Source of the DNA: Ramlibacter paludis
GTDB lineage: Bacteria > Pseudomonadota > Gammaproteobacteria > Burkholderiales > Burkholderiaceae_C
Direction of reading: 5' to 3'
NCBI RefSeq assembly: GCF_022012305.1
Contig: NZ_JAKLTM010000005.1
Location: 186,001-250,000, forward strand
DNA: 64,000 nucleotides
The notes beneath the pieces are model-generated. The model was not told the origin of the DNA, did no database searches, and was given only the letters and a program-made list of their open reading frames with translations. Each line of letters begins with the position of its first letter. Position 1 is the stretch's first letter. A program made the translations under genes and the position numbers. Shown here piece after piece: positions 1-9,165 of this stretch.

Positions 1-2
1 TC

Positions 3-728
3 GTCGTCCCGGTCTACAACCATCCGGCCACGATAGGCGCGGTGGCGGCGCAGGTGCGCGCGCACGGCCTGCCCTGCATCCTGGTGGACGACGGCAGCGA
101 TGCCGGCTGCGCCGCGGTGCTGGACGCGCTGGCGGCGCAGCATCCGCAGGACATCGCGCTGGTCCGGCTGCCGGTCAACCAGGGCAAGGGCGCCGCCATG
201 GTCGCGGGCTTTCGCGAAGCCGCGCGCCGCGGCCACACGCACGTGCTGCAGGTGGATGCCGACGGCCAGCACGACTGCGCCGACATCCCGAAATTCCTCG
301 CCCAAGCCCGCGCCCATCCACAAGCAGTGGTGGCGGGCTGCCCGATCTGGGACGACAGCGTGCCCAAGGGCCGGCTCTACGGCCGCTACGCGACGCACGT
401 CTGGGTCTGGATCAACACGCTGAGCTTCGACATCCGCGACTCCATGTGCGGCTTCCGCCTCTATCCGCTGGCCAGCCTGCTGCCGCTGCTGGATGCGGTG
501 CGCATCGGCCGCCGCATGGACTTCGACAGCGACGTGATCGTGCGCCTGCACTGGCGCGGCGTGCCGGTGCGCAACCAGCCCACGCGCGTGACCTATCCGC
601 AGGACGGCATCTCGCACTTCCGCATGTTGGGCGACAACGTGCGCATCTCCGCGATGCATGCCAAGCTCTTCCTGGGAATGCTCGTGCGCGCGCCGCTGCT
701 CCTGTGGCGTAAAGTAGCCGCCCCATGA
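3..728 (+). CDS. Glycosyltransferase family 2, 5' end outside window
   Basis: The reading frame is open from base 3 and reads VVPVYNHPATIG at its visible start, which is the canonical GT-A entry of family 2 glycosyltransferases, so only a few residues are missing. The nucleotide-sugar fold follows: ILVDDGS, then NQGKGAAM, then the metal-binding VDADGQHD. Aryl polyene (APE) operons carry such a transferase, often fused to an acyltransferase (ApeJ type). Here the two activities are separate genes joined by an ATGA overlap (stop at 726-728, next ATG at 725). In the APE pathway it probably attaches a sugar to the lipid-like anchor of the pigment; that role is inferred from context. The domain call is secure, the acceptor is not. 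Confidence 0.85.
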   Translation, partial: VVPVYNHPATIGAVAAQVRAHGLPCILVDDGSDAGCAAVLDALAAQHPQDIALVRLPVNQGKGAAMVAGFREAARRGHTHVLQVDADGQHDCADIPKFLAQARAHPQAVVAGCPIWDDSVPKGRLYGRYATHVWVWINTLSFDIRDSMCGFRLYPLASLLPLLDAVRIGRRMDFDSDVIVRLHWRGVPVRNQPTRVTYPQDGISHFRMLGDNVRISAMHAKLFLGMLVRAPLLLWRKVAAP

Positions 729-1657
729 GCGCCAATCACGCCGTCCACTGGGCGCGCATCGGCGAGTCCACCTTTGCCGCCGGCATCTGGTTCCTGTACG
801 GCGTGCACGCCGTCGCCGGCCGCCGGCTGCTGCGCGCGCTGTTGTGGCCGGTGGTGTTCGTCTATGCGCTCACGCAGCCGCGCGCGCGCCGCGCCTCGCT
901 GGACTACCTGCGCCGCATGCAGGCTGCGCACGGCGTGATCGGCGCAGCGCCCGGCTTTCGCCACTGGCTGCGCCACCTGATGTCCTTTGCCGAGACGCTG
1001 CTGGACAAGCTGCTGGCCACCTCCGGCCGCTACCGTTTCGCCAACGTCCGCATCGAAGGGCAGGAGCACGTCGACGCGCTGCTGGCGCAAGGCCGCGGCG
1101 CACTGCTGGTGACGGCGCACGTCGGGTGCCTGGAGCTGTGCCAGGCCCTGGCCGCGCGCCTGCCCGGGCTGCGCCTGACGGTGCTGGTGCACACGCGCCA
1201 TGCCGAGCGCTTCAACGCGATCCTGAAGAAGCTCGATCCGGCCAGCCGCGTCGAACTCCTGCAGGTCACCGAGGTGGGCGCCGCCACCGCGGTGGAACTG
1301 GAGCGGCGCGTGCGCGCCGGCGAGTTCGTCGCCATTGCCGGCGACCGCGTTCCGGTCGGCGCCGGCCGCACCGCCACCGTGCCTTTCCTGGATGCGCCGG
1401 CGGCTTTCCCCGTCGGCGCCTACGTGCTCGCTTCGCTGCTGGCCTGCCCGCTGCTGCTGCTCGGTTGCGTGCGTGCCGGCCCCGGCCACGTCGTGCGCTT
1501 CGAGATGCTGGCGCAGTCCTTGACGCTGCCGCGCGCCAATCGCGAGCAGGCCTTGCAGCAATGGACGGCGCTGTTCGCGCAGCGGCTCGAAGCGCTGCTG
1601 GTGCGCGCGCCGTACGACTGGTTCAATTTCTTCCTGTTCTGGACTCCGCCCAAGTGA
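725..1657 (+). CDS. LpxL/HtrB-type lysophospholipid acyltransferase of the APE cluster
   Basis: A 310-residue protein with an N-terminal hydrophobic stretch (about residues 18-52) and the acyltransferase core. The catalytic HxxxxE/D motif is seen as AHVGCLEL (H132, E137), and the second block GDRVP lies at 206-210, as in the lauroyl/myristoyl acyltransferases of lipid A synthesis. It would act at the inner membrane and transfer an acyl chain, here probably the aryl polyenoyl group, to its lipid anchor. ATG overlaps the glycosyltransferase stop by 4 bp, so the two are translationally coupled. The family call is strong; the acyl donor is inferred from the operon. Confidence 0.85.
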   Translation: MSANHAVHWARIGESTFAAGIWFLYGVHAVAGRRLLRALLWPVVFVYALTQPRARRASLDYLRRMQAAHGVIGAAPGFRHWLRHLMSFAETLLDKLLATSGRYRFANVRIEGQEHVDALLAQGRGALLVTAHVGCLELCQALAARLPGLRLTVLVHTRHAERFNAILKKLDPASRVELLQVTEVGAATAVELERRVRAGEFVAIAGDRVPVGAGRTATVPFLDAPAAFPVGAYVLASLLACPLLLLGCVRAGPGHVVRFEMLAQSLTLPRANREQALQQWTALFAQRLEALLVRAPYDWFNFFLFWTPPK

Positions 1658-2070
1658 CCACGGACCTCAGCCATGAAGTCGAGGTGGTTCCCGCCTTCTA
1701 CGACATCGACCCGATGGAGATCGTGTGGCATGGCCACTACGTGAAATACCTCGAGGTCGCGCGCACCGCCTTGCTTGCCAAGTTCGGCTACGACTATCCG
1801 CGCATGCGCGCCTCCGGCTACGGCTGGCCCATCGTCGACATGCGCCTGAAGTACGTGCGTCCCGCGGAGCTCGGGCAGCGGCTGACCGTGCGCGCCGAGA
1901 TCGTGGAGTGGGAGAACCGCCTGCGCATCGAATACCTGATCCGCGACACCGCCAGCGGCAGCAAGCTCACGCAGGCCTCCACCATCCAGGTCGCGGTGGA
2001 CATGCGCACGCGCGAGATGCAGTTCGTCTGTCCGCCAGTGCTGTGGGAACGGCTGGGGGTGAAGCCGTGA
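1654..2070 (+). CDS. apeK: Hotdog-fold acyl thioesterase (4HBT family), ApeK-like
   Basis: A 138-residue single hotdog domain. The signature YDIDPMEIVWHGHYVKYLE near residues 16-34 is that of 4-hydroxybenzoyl-CoA/YbgC thioesterases, with the catalytic Asp at about residue 20. I start it at the GTG at 1654, which overlaps the acyltransferase stop as GTGA; the frame stays open far upstream, but that part is antisense-type shadow inside the previous gene. In APE systems the thioesterase ApeK releases or edits acyl chains on the carrier protein. The same position in the operon, directly before the LolA-like gene, supports this assignment. Confidence 0.82.
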   Translation: MTTDLSHEVEVVPAFYDIDPMEIVWHGHYVKYLEVARTALLAKFGYDYPRMRASGYGWPIVDMRLKYVRPAELGQRLTVRAEIVEWENRLRIEYLIRDTASGSKLTQASTIQVAVDMRTREMQFVCPPVLWERLGVKP

Positions 2071-2687
2071 GCACGCGCCGGCTGTTCCTCCTGTCTGCCG
2101 CGTTCGCGGTGCCCGCCTTGCGGGCCGAGGATGCGCCCGCGCTGCTGAAGGAAGTGCGCCAGCGCCTGAACGCCGAGCCGGTGGTGCGCGGCGCCTTCGA
2201 GCAGCGCAAGACCGTCAAGGGCTTCCGCAACCCGCTGCTGTCCAGCGGCGAATTCGTGGTCGCGCAGCAGCGCGGCGTGCTGTGGCGCACGCTGCAGCCG
2301 TTTGCGTCGACGCTGGTCGTCACGCGCGACCGCGTGCTGGCGCGCGGCGCCGACGGCAGCGTGGCGCGCCGGCTGAGCGCGAACGAGGAACCGGCCGTGC
2401 GCGCGATCAGCGAGACGCTGTTCGGCGTGATGGCGGCCGACCTGGGCGCGCTGGCGCAGCGCTTCCAGATCGAGGGCGAACTGGTGGCGCGCGAGGGCTG
2501 GCGCCTGCAGCTGCTGCCGCGCGATGCCGCGCTGGCCCGCTGGGTACAGCGCGTGGAGCTGGACGGCGACCGCTTCCTGCGCGCCGTGCGCCTGCAGGAA
2601 GGCAGCGGCGACCAGACCCAGATCAAGCTGGCGAACCACAGCACTGCGGCCAGGCTGTCGGCCGACGAGGAGGCGCAGCTTGCGTGA
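2067..2687 (+). CDS. LolA-like periplasmic outer-membrane lipoprotein carrier (APE type)
   Basis: A 206-residue protein starting at GTG 2067 (GTGA overlap with the thioesterase). The N-terminus MSTRRLFLLSAAFAVPALRA is a cleavable signal peptide. The mature part has the LolA-type pattern: VVRGAFEQRKTVKGFRNPL with a GEFVVAQQRGVLWRTLQP segment, typical of the half-barrel that holds lipids. In aryl polyene clusters this protein is thought to ferry the lipid-linked pigment across the periplasm to the outer membrane, working with the MMPL exporter and the DUF3261 lipoprotein encoded next. The transport role is family knowledge; nothing here proves the cargo. Confidence 0.83.
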   Translation: MSTRRLFLLSAAFAVPALRAEDAPALLKEVRQRLNAEPVVRGAFEQRKTVKGFRNPLLSSGEFVVAQQRGVLWRTLQPFASTLVVTRDRVLARGADGSVARRLSANEEPAVRAISETLFGVMAADLGALAQRFQIEGELVAREGWRLQLLPRDAALARWVQRVELDGDRFLRAVRLQEGSGDQTQIKLANHSTAARLSADEEAQLA

Positions 2688-5052
2688 TCCCGGCCTGCTC
2701 GGCTCCCCGGAAGAACTGACCCAGCTGCCGGCCCTGTCGGCCACGCCGTGGCGGCTGGCCGCGCTGGCCTGGCTGGTCTGCGTGCTGGTGGTGGCAGTCC
2801 ACCAGTTCCAGTTCTGGCGCGCCGGCCGCGTCGACACCGACGTGCTCGCCCTGCTGCCCGCGTCGGAACAGGCGCCGGAGGCCGCGCGCGCCAGCAAGCT
2901 GCTGGCCGAAGGCGTGTCGCGCCAGGTGGTGGTGATGCTGGGCGCACCGGCGTGGGCCGATGCGAAGCGCGCCGCGGAGCAATGGCGCAGTTCGCTGACG
3001 CAGGCCAACGCACCGTTGCGGGCGCAGGACCGCGCGAGCGGCCAGGCCGTCGATGCCGTGCTGCAGTTCTACGCGCCCTGGCGCGATCGCCTGCTGACGC
3101 CGGCGCAGCGCGCGCAACTGAGCGACCTGCGGCCCGAGGAACAGGTGCAGCGCGCGCTGGCCCTCTTGATGCAACCAGGTGCCAGCGGCCGCCTGGCCGA
3201 CTTCGCCAGCGACCCGCTGGGCCTGGGACCCGAGTGGCTGCAGGCGCGCGCCGCGCAAAGCCGGGCGCGGCCGCGCGACGGCGAGCTGTGGGTGCACGGC
3301 GAGAACATGGACTGGGTGGTCCTCGGCTACGAGATCACCGGCGCGCCCTTCGCCATGAACGGCAACGCGATCTACCAGCCGGTACTGGAGGGCGCGCTGC
3401 GCGCCGCGCAGCAGGGCGTGCCGGGCGTGCGCATGCTGGCCGCCGGCCTGCCCTTGCACGCGGAGGCCGCGGCCGTGCGCGCCAGCGGCGAGATCAACAC
3501 CATCGGCTGGGGTTCGCTGGCCGCGGTGCTGCTGCTGGCCTGGCTCGCCTTCCGGCGCTGGACGCCGATCCTGCTGACGGCGCTGTCGCTCGTGATCGGG
3601 GTAGCGGCGGCGATCTCGGTCACGGCCTGGATCTACGGCAACGTGCACCTGCTGACGCTGGTGTTCGGCGCCAGCCTGGTCGGCGTGGCCGAGGACTACG
3701 GCATCCACTACTTCGCCTCGCGCCAGGGCCAGCCCTGGGCGCGTCCGCGCAGCCTGATGCGCAGCCTGCTGCCCGGCCTGCTGCTGGCGCTGGCCACCAG
3801 CGTGCTGGCCTACCTGGCGCTGGGCCTGGCCCCCTTCCCCGGCCTGCGGCAGATGGCGGTGTTTTCCGCCGCCGGCCTCGCGGCTGCCTTCCTCACCGCG
3901 GTCTGCTGGTTCCCGCTGCTGGACAAGCACGCGCCGCGCGAATCGCGCTTCGCCACCGCGATCCGCGCCAGCCTCGCGCGCTGGCCGCGCTGGCGGGCGA
4001 CGCGCACGGCTGCCTTCGTGCTGGGATTCGCCGGCGTGCTGGCCATCCTCGGTCTCGCGCGGCTGCATGCGAGCGACGACCTGCGCCACTGGCAAGGGTC
4101 GCCCGCGGCGCTGCAGCAGGCGCAGGTGCTCACCGGCAAGTTGCTCGGCACGCCCAGCGTCGCGCAGTTCTATCTGGTGCGCGGGGCCACGCCGCAGGAA
4201 GTGCTGGAGCGCGAAGAGGCGCTGAAGGAACGGCTCGATCCCCTGGTGGCGCGCAAGACCCTCAGCGGCTATGCGGCGGTCTCCGACTGGGTGCCGTCCT
4301 TGCGCCGGCAGGAAGCCGATGCGCGCCTGAGTGCCCGCGCCGAGACGGCGGTGCTGGCCGGCTTGAACAGTGCCTTGGGCGAGCGCCTGGTGCGGCCGCC
4401 GGCCGCGAACGGCGCGCCGCTCACGCCCGAACTCTGGCTCGCCCATCCGGCCTCGGCGGCGGCCAAGCCGCTCTGGCTGGGCGCCGCCGACGGCCAGTAC
4501 ATGACCGTGGTGATGCTGCACGGCCTGAACGGCGCCGCGCTGCTGCCGCAGTTGCAGGGCGCGGCGGACGGCCTCGAAGGCGTGCGCTGGGTCGATCGCG
4601 CCGGCGAGGTCTCTTCTTTGCTCGGGCGCTATCGCTGGTCGATGAGCGCGCTGCTGGTCGCCGGCCACCTGCTGGTGCTGGCCGCCTTGTGGGCGCGCTT
4701 CCGCCGCGCGGCCTGGCGCGCCTGGCTGCCGACGGTGGTGGCCAGCGTGGCGGCGGTGGCGGTGCAAGGCTGGCTGGGCGAGCCCTTCCAGCTGTCGAAC
4801 ATCCTCGCGCTCTTGCTGCTGCTCGGCATCGGCGTCGACTACGGCATCTTCCTGCTGGAACACGACGGCGACGGCGCCGCCTGGCTGGCGGTGGTGCTGG
4901 GCGCGGCGAGCACCTGGTTGTCCTTCGGCCTGCTGGCGCTTTCGTCCACGCCGGCGCTGCATGCCTTCGGCCTCACGCTGATGGTCGGCGTGGCCGTGGT
5001 CTGGCTCGGTTCCCCGTGCCTGCGCCGTCCCGCACCGGAGGCCGCAGCGTGA
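2680..5052 (+). CDS. MMPL/RND-superfamily exporter of the APE cluster
   Basis: About 790 residues with two repeated halves, each having one membrane helix, a large periplasmic loop and five further helices. Conserved transmembrane stretches include VVGVAEDYGIHYF in the first half and LLGIGVDYGIFLLEHD in the second, the paired Asp-Tyr-Gly motif typical of proton-driven RND/MMPL carriers. I place the start at TTG 2680 because a perfect GAGGAGG sits six bases upstream, inside the end of the LolA-like gene; no ATG or GTG in this frame precedes the first helix. It probably extracts the aryl polyene lipid from the inner membrane and hands it to the LolA-like carrier. Confidence 0.85.
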   Translation: MRDPGLLGSPEELTQLPALSATPWRLAALAWLVCVLVVAVHQFQFWRAGRVDTDVLALLPASEQAPEAARASKLLAEGVSRQVVVMLGAPAWADAKRAAEQWRSSLTQANAPLRAQDRASGQAVDAVLQFYAPWRDRLLTPAQRAQLSDLRPEEQVQRALALLMQPGASGRLADFASDPLGLGPEWLQARAAQSRARPRDGELWVHGENMDWVVLGYEITGAPFAMNGNAIYQPVLEGALRAAQQGVPGVRMLAAGLPLHAEAAAVRASGEINTIGWGSLAAVLLLAWLAFRRWTPILLTALSLVIGVAAAISVTAWIYGNVHLLTLVFGASLVGVAEDYGIHYFASRQGQPWARPRSLMRSLLPGLLLALATSVLAYLALGLAPFPGLRQMAVFSAAGLAAAFLTAVCWFPLLDKHAPRESRFATAIRASLARWPRWRATRTAAFVLGFAGVLAILGLARLHASDDLRHWQGSPAALQQAQVLTGKLLGTPSVAQFYLVRGATPQEVLEREEALKERLDPLVARKTLSGYAAVSDWVPSLRRQEADARLSARAETAVLAGLNSALGERLVRPPAANGAPLTPELWLAHPASAAAKPLWLGAADGQYMTVVMLHGLNGAALLPQLQGAADGLEGVRWVDRAGEVSSLLGRYRWSMSALLVAGHLLVLAALWARFRRAAWRAWLPTVVASVAAVAVQGWLGEPFQLSNILALLLLLGIGVDYGIFLLEHDGDGAAWLAVVLGAASTWLSFGLLALSSTPALHAFGLTLMVGVAVVWLGSPCLRRPAPEAAA

Positions 5053-5579
5053 TGCGCTGGCTGTTCGCATCGTTGTTGCTGCTGCTGTCCGCTTGCGCCA
5101 CGCCCGTGCCGCAGCAGGAGCTGGTCTTGCGCCTCAGCCCCGCATCGCTGGGCCGCGAGCTCGCCCTGCAGCAGCGCATGACGGTCAGCGCGCACGGCCG
5201 CTCGCAGCAGATGGATGTCGCGCTCGAAGTGGATGCCGCGGCCGTGCGCATGGCGGTGATGGACTTCGGCCAGACCGTCGCGCGGCTCGATTGGGATGGC
5301 CGCGAGCTCACCGAAACCCGCGCCCCGGGTTGGCCGCCGACGGTCACCGGCGCGCGCGTGCTGAGCGACCTGCAGCTGGTGCACTGGCCGCTGCCGGCCA
5401 TCCGCGGCGCGCTGCCCGCGGGCTACAGCATTGACGGCGACGCCGCCGCGCGCACCGTGCGCTTCCACGACGCGACGCTGGTGCGCGTGCGCTATCCCGC
5501 GCCCGGCACCGCCGAACTCGACAACCTGGCCGGCGGCTACCAGCTGCGGCTGGACGCCTGGCCGGGAAGCGCGCGGTGA
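5052..5579 (+). CDS. DUF3261 outer-membrane lipoprotein of the APE cluster
   Basis: A 175-residue protein whose first residues MRWLFASLLLLLSAC form a type II signal with lipobox LSAC, so Cys15 would be lipidated. The rest is a beta-rich domain like the DUF3261 family that follows the MMPL exporter in APE operons, where it resembles LolB in size and position. ATG 5052 overlaps the exporter stop (TGATG); a GTG three bases earlier is a possible alternative start. It probably receives the pigment lipid at the outer membrane, by analogy with LolA-LolB. The lipoprotein nature is read directly; the receptor role is inferred. Confidence 0.78.
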   Translation: MRWLFASLLLLLSACATPVPQQELVLRLSPASLGRELALQQRMTVSAHGRSQQMDVALEVDAAAVRMAVMDFGQTVARLDWDGRELTETRAPGWPPTVTGARVLSDLQLVHWPLPAIRGALPAGYSIDGDAAARTVRFHDATLVRVRYPAPGTAELDNLAGGYQLRLDAWPGSAR

Positions 5580-6754
5580 CGGCCATCTACCTGCAGGACA
5601 TGGCCTGGATCAGCGCCCTGGGCCGCGGCCGGCCGGCGCGCGAAGCGCTGTTCGCAAGCGCGCCGCAAGGGGTCGCGCCGACCGAGCAGTACACCCCGGG
5701 TCGCGTGCTGCATCTCGGGCGGGTTGCCGACGCGCTGCCCACCCTGGAAGACCAGCCCCTCATGTACCGCAGCCGCAGCAATGCGCTGCTGGCCGCCTTG
5801 CTGCCCGACTTGCGGGAAGCCGTCGAAGCGGCGCGTGCGCGCTTCGGCCCCGAACGCATCGCGGTCGTTCTCGGCGTCAGTGCGGCGGGCTTGCAGGAAG
5901 GCACGGCCGCGGCGCGCCAGTTCGCCGAGCAGGGCAACTGGCCCGCGGGCTACGACTACGCGCAGCAGGAGATGGGCAACGCGTCCGCCTACCTGGCGCA
6001 CGCGCTCGGCGTCTCCGGCCCGGCCTATTCGATCTCCACCGCCTGCTCCTCCGGCGCCAAGGCGCTGGCGGCCGGCGCGCGCCTGCTGAAGGCCGGCATC
6101 GCCGATGCGGTGGTGGCCGGCGGCGTCGACGCGCTGAGCGGCTTCACCATCGCCGGCTTCAGCGCGCTGGAGTCGGTGAGCGCCGCGCGCTGCAATCCGC
6201 TGTCGGCCAACCGGCAGGGCATCAACATCGGCGAAGGCGCGGGCCTGTTCCTCCTGGGCTGCGAGGCCGGCCCGGTGCGCCTGGCCGGCTGGGGCGAAAG
6301 CAGCGACGCGCACCACATGTCGGCGCCCGAACCCGGCGGCCGCGGCGCGCTGGCCGCGATGCGGCAGGCCCTGGCGCGGGCCGGGCTGCGGCCGCGGGAC
6401 ATCGAGTACGTCAATCTCCACGGCACCGCGACGCCGCAGAACGACGCGATGGAATGCCGCGCCGTGGCCGAACTGCTGGGCACCGAAGTGCCGGTCAGTT
6501 CCACCAAGCCGCTCACCGGCCATACACTCGCGGCCGCGGGGGCCGTCGAAGCGGCGGCCTGCTGGCATGCGCTGGTCGACAATCCCACGGGCCGCCTGCC
6601 GCCGCACTGGTGGGACGGCGCGCGCGACCCGGCGCTGCCGCCGGTGCGCACCGCGGCGCCAGGGGAGACGCTGGGGCGCGCGCCGCGCCACGTATTGAGC
6701 AATTCCTTTGCATTCGGCGGCAGCAATGCCTGCCTGGTGCTGGCAGCAGAGTGA
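5576..6754 (+). CDS. apeO: Beta-ketoacyl-ACP synthase, ApeO-like
   Basis: A 392-residue thiolase-fold ketosynthase starting at GTG 5576 (GTGA overlap). The catalytic triad is intact: Cys157 in STACSSG, His282 in NLHGTATPQND and His316 in KPLTGHTLAAAG with Lys311. The protein is a little shorter than FabF (about 410). In APE biosynthesis ApeO acts as a chain-extending ketosynthase, with a chain-length-factor partner ApeC that is not in this window and may be encoded upstream. Dehydratase, ketoreductase and a second ketosynthase follow immediately, the typical apeO-P-Q-R order. Confidence 0.88.
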   Translation: MTAIYLQDMAWISALGRGRPAREALFASAPQGVAPTEQYTPGRVLHLGRVADALPTLEDQPLMYRSRSNALLAALLPDLREAVEAARARFGPERIAVVLGVSAAGLQEGTAAARQFAEQGNWPAGYDYAQQEMGNASAYLAHALGVSGPAYSISTACSSGAKALAAGARLLKAGIADAVVAGGVDALSGFTIAGFSALESVSAARCNPLSANRQGINIGEGAGLFLLGCEAGPVRLAGWGESSDAHHMSAPEPGGRGALAAMRQALARAGLRPRDIEYVNLHGTATPQNDAMECRAVAELLGTEVPVSSTKPLTGHTLAAAGAVEAAACWHALVDNPTGRLPPHWWDGARDPALPPVRTAAPGETLGRAPRHVLSNSFAFGGSNACLVLAAE

Positions 6755-6755
6755 C

Positions 6756-7220
6756 ATGGAGCCATTGACAGTCAGCAGCCGGATCGAAAGCTACATCCCG
6801 CACCGCGGTGCGATGCGGCTGGTCGACCGCATCGTGGAGATCGACGACGAGCACGTCGTGGCCGAGGTCGACGTGCCGTTCGACGGCCTGTTCGTGCGCG
6901 ACGGCCAGGTGCCGCCGTGGATCGGCATCGAATACATGGCGCAGGCGGTGTCGGCCTGGGCCGGCAATCGCAAGCGCGCCAGCGGCGGCGCGCCGCAGGC
7001 GGGCCTGCTGCTGGGAACCCGTCGCTACGAAGCGAACTGCGAAGGCTTTCCTTGCGGTGCCGTGCTGCGCGTCGAAGCGCGCTGCGAGTTCAGTGCTTCC
7101 AACGGCTTGGGCCAGTTCGACTGCCGCATCCTGCGGGACGGCCAGGAACTGGCCAGCGCACGCATCTCGGTGCTGGATCCGCCGGCCGGCTCGGACGTGC
7201 TGCAAGGCGGTGCCGCGTGA
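6756..7220 (+). CDS. apeP: 3-hydroxyacyl-ACP dehydratase, ApeP-like
   Basis: A 154-residue single hotdog dehydratase. IPHRGAMRLVDRI near residues 11-23 is the FabA/FabZ-type His motif and WIGIEYMAQAVSAWAG near 52-67 carries the helix with the catalytic acid. I begin at ATG 6756, one base after the ketosynthase stop; the open frame upstream would add 16 residues from inside the previous gene and is unlikely. It would remove water from 3-hydroxyacyl intermediates to give the conjugated double bonds of the pigment. APE systems pair this subunit with a second dehydratase (ApeI), not present in the window. Confidence 0.87.
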   Translation: MEPLTVSSRIESYIPHRGAMRLVDRIVEIDDEHVVAEVDVPFDGLFVRDGQVPPWIGIEYMAQAVSAWAGNRKRASGGAPQAGLLLGTRRYEANCEGFPCGAVLRVEARCEFSASNGLGQFDCRILRDGQELASARISVLDPPAGSDVLQGGAA

Positions 7221-7942
7221 GCGCCACCGTCCTCGTCACGGGCTCAAGCAGCGGCATCGGCGAAGCGGTCGCGCTGCGCCTGGCCGAAGCGGGCTACGAC
7301 ATCGTCGTGCACTGCCGCGCGAGCCGCGCCAAGGCCGATGCCGTCGCCGCGCGCATCCGTGAAGGCGGGCGCGCTGCACGCGTGCTGCAGTTCGACGTGG
7401 CCGACCGCGCCGCCTGCCGCAGCGCGCTGGAGGCGGACATCGAAGCCCACGGCGCCTATTACGGCGTGGTGTGCAACGCCGGCATCGCGCGCGACAACGC
7501 CTTCCCCGCCATGACGGCCGAGGAATGGGACGGCGTGGTGCACACCAACCTCGACGCCTTCTACAACGTGCTGCATCCGGTGACCATGCCGATGATCCAG
7601 CGCCGCAAGCCGGGCCGCATCGTCACCATCGCCTCGGTGTCGGGCCTGGTCGGCAACCGCGGGCAGGCGAACTACAGCGCGGCCAAGGCGGGCATCATGG
7701 GCGCCACCAAGGCGCTGGCGATCGAACTGGCCAAGCGCAACATCACGGTGAACTGCGTGGCGCCCGGCCTGATCGACACCGAGATGCTGCCCGCGGAAGT
7801 GCGCGAGGAAGCGCTGAAGATGATTCCCATGAAGCGGCTGGGCCGCGCGCAGGAGGTGGCCGGCCTGGTCGCCTTCCTCATGGGCGAGGAGGCGGCGTAC
7901 ATCACGCGCCAGGTGATTTCGGTGAACGGGGGGGTGGTGTGA
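7217..7942 (+). CDS. apeQ: 3-oxoacyl-ACP reductase (FabG-type SDR), ApeQ-like
   Basis: A 241-residue short-chain dehydrogenase. The cofactor motif TGSSSGIG is at residues 8-15, NAG near 87-89, the catalytic Ser in IASVSG and the YSAAK pair follow, and the C-terminus has VNGG, all as in FabG. GTG 7217 overlaps the dehydratase stop as GTGA. It would reduce each 3-oxo intermediate with NADPH during polyene chain growth. Position and overlaps place it firmly in the pigment operon and not in housekeeping fatty acid synthesis. Confidence 0.9.
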   Translation: MSATVLVTGSSSGIGEAVALRLAEAGYDIVVHCRASRAKADAVAARIREGGRAARVLQFDVADRAACRSALEADIEAHGAYYGVVCNAGIARDNAFPAMTAEEWDGVVHTNLDAFYNVLHPVTMPMIQRRKPGRIVTIASVSGLVGNRGQANYSAAKAGIMGATKALAIELAKRNITVNCVAPGLIDTEMLPAEVREEALKMIPMKRLGRAQEVAGLVAFLMGEEAAYITRQVISVNGGVV

Positions 7943-9165
7943 AGCGTGTCGTCGTGACGGGCGTGGGCGCCATCAGCCCGCTGGGCCACGATTGGGCGAC
8001 GGTGCATGCGGCGCTGCGCGGACTGCGCAACGCGGTGCAGTACATGGCGGCGTGGGACGAGATCGAGGGCCTCAACACGCGCCTGGGCGTGCCGGCCCTG
8101 CCCTTTACCCTGCCCGAGCACTACAACCGCAAGGCCACCCGCAGCATGGGGCGCGTCGCCCTGATGGGAACCCGCGCCAGCGAAATCGCGCTGGAGGACG
8201 CCGGCCTGCTGGGCGACCCGCTGGTGCGCAGCGGCAGGATGGGCATCTCCTACGGCTCCTCGGTCGGTTCGCCGCCGGCGATCGCCGACTTCGGCCGCAT
8301 GATCACCTCGAAGAACACCGAGGGCATCAACGCCAACACCTACATCAAGATGATGTCGCACACGGCGGCGGTCAACATCGGCGTGTTCCTGGGCCTGACG
8401 GGCCGCATCGTCACGACGTCGAGCGCCTGTGCGGCGGGCAGCCAGGGCATAGGCTACGCCTTCGAGGCGATCCAGAGCGGCCGCCAGGTCGCGATGCTGG
8501 CCGGCGGCGCGGAGGAGCTCGACCCGATCGACGCGGCGGTGTTCGACACCCTGTTCGCCACCAGCGTGCGCAACGGCGAGCCCGCGCTGACGCCGCGCCC
8601 CTTCGACGCCAACCGCGACGGCCTGGTGCTCGGCGAAGGCGCCTGCACGCTGGTGCTGGAGGAGCTGGAACATGCCAAGGCGCGCGGCGCCCACATCCTG
8701 GCCGAAGTGGCGGGCTACGGCACCAACAGCGACGGCACGCACGTCACGCAGCCGCAGTCGCCGACCATGGCGCAGGCCATGCGGCTGGCGCTCGAGAGCG
8801 CGGGCGTGCCGGCGTCCGAGATCGGCTACGTCAATGCGCACGGCACGGCCACCGACCATGGCGACGTCGCCGAGAGCAAGGCGACGCTGGAGGTGCTGGG
8901 CGACCACGTGGCTATCAGCTCGCTCAAGAGCTACATGGGCCACACGCTGGGCGCCTGCGGCGCGCTGGAAGCGTGGATGACGATCGAGATGATGCGCGAG
9001 GGCTGGTTCTCGCCCAACCTCAATCTCGAAACGGTGGACCCGGATTGCGCGCCGCTCGACTACGTGCGTGGCAGCGGGCGCGAACTCCAGACCGAATGGG
9101 CGATGAGCAACAACTTCGCCTTCGGCGGCATCAACACCTCGCTCGTCCTGCGCCGCTGGCGATGA
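7939..9165 (+). CDS. apeR: Beta-ketoacyl-ACP synthase, ApeR-like
   Basis: A 408-residue FabF-type ketosynthase beginning at GTG 7939 (GTGA overlap). Active-site residues are complete: Cys164 in SSACAAGSQG, His301 in NAHGTATDHGD, Lys330 and His335 in SLKSYMGHT. It is clearly different from the ApeO-like enzyme (the Cys context is SSACAAG versus STACSSG). In APE systems ApeR is a second ketosynthase thought to work in priming or early elongation. The open frame that extends upstream to 7471 is the shadow of the ketoreductase gene. Confidence 0.88.
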   Translation: MKRVVVTGVGAISPLGHDWATVHAALRGLRNAVQYMAAWDEIEGLNTRLGVPALPFTLPEHYNRKATRSMGRVALMGTRASEIALEDAGLLGDPLVRSGRMGISYGSSVGSPPAIADFGRMITSKNTEGINANTYIKMMSHTAAVNIGVFLGLTGRIVTTSSACAAGSQGIGYAFEAIQSGRQVAMLAGGAEELDPIDAAVFDTLFATSVRNGEPALTPRPFDANRDGLVLGEGACTLVLEELEHAKARGAHILAEVAGYGTNSDGTHVTQPQSPTMAQAMRLALESAGVPASEIGYVNAHGTATDHGDVAESKATLEVLGDHVAISSLKSYMGHTLGACGALEAWMTIEMMREGWFSPNLNLETVDPDCAPLDYVRGSGRELQTEWAMSNNFAFGGINTSLVLRRWR

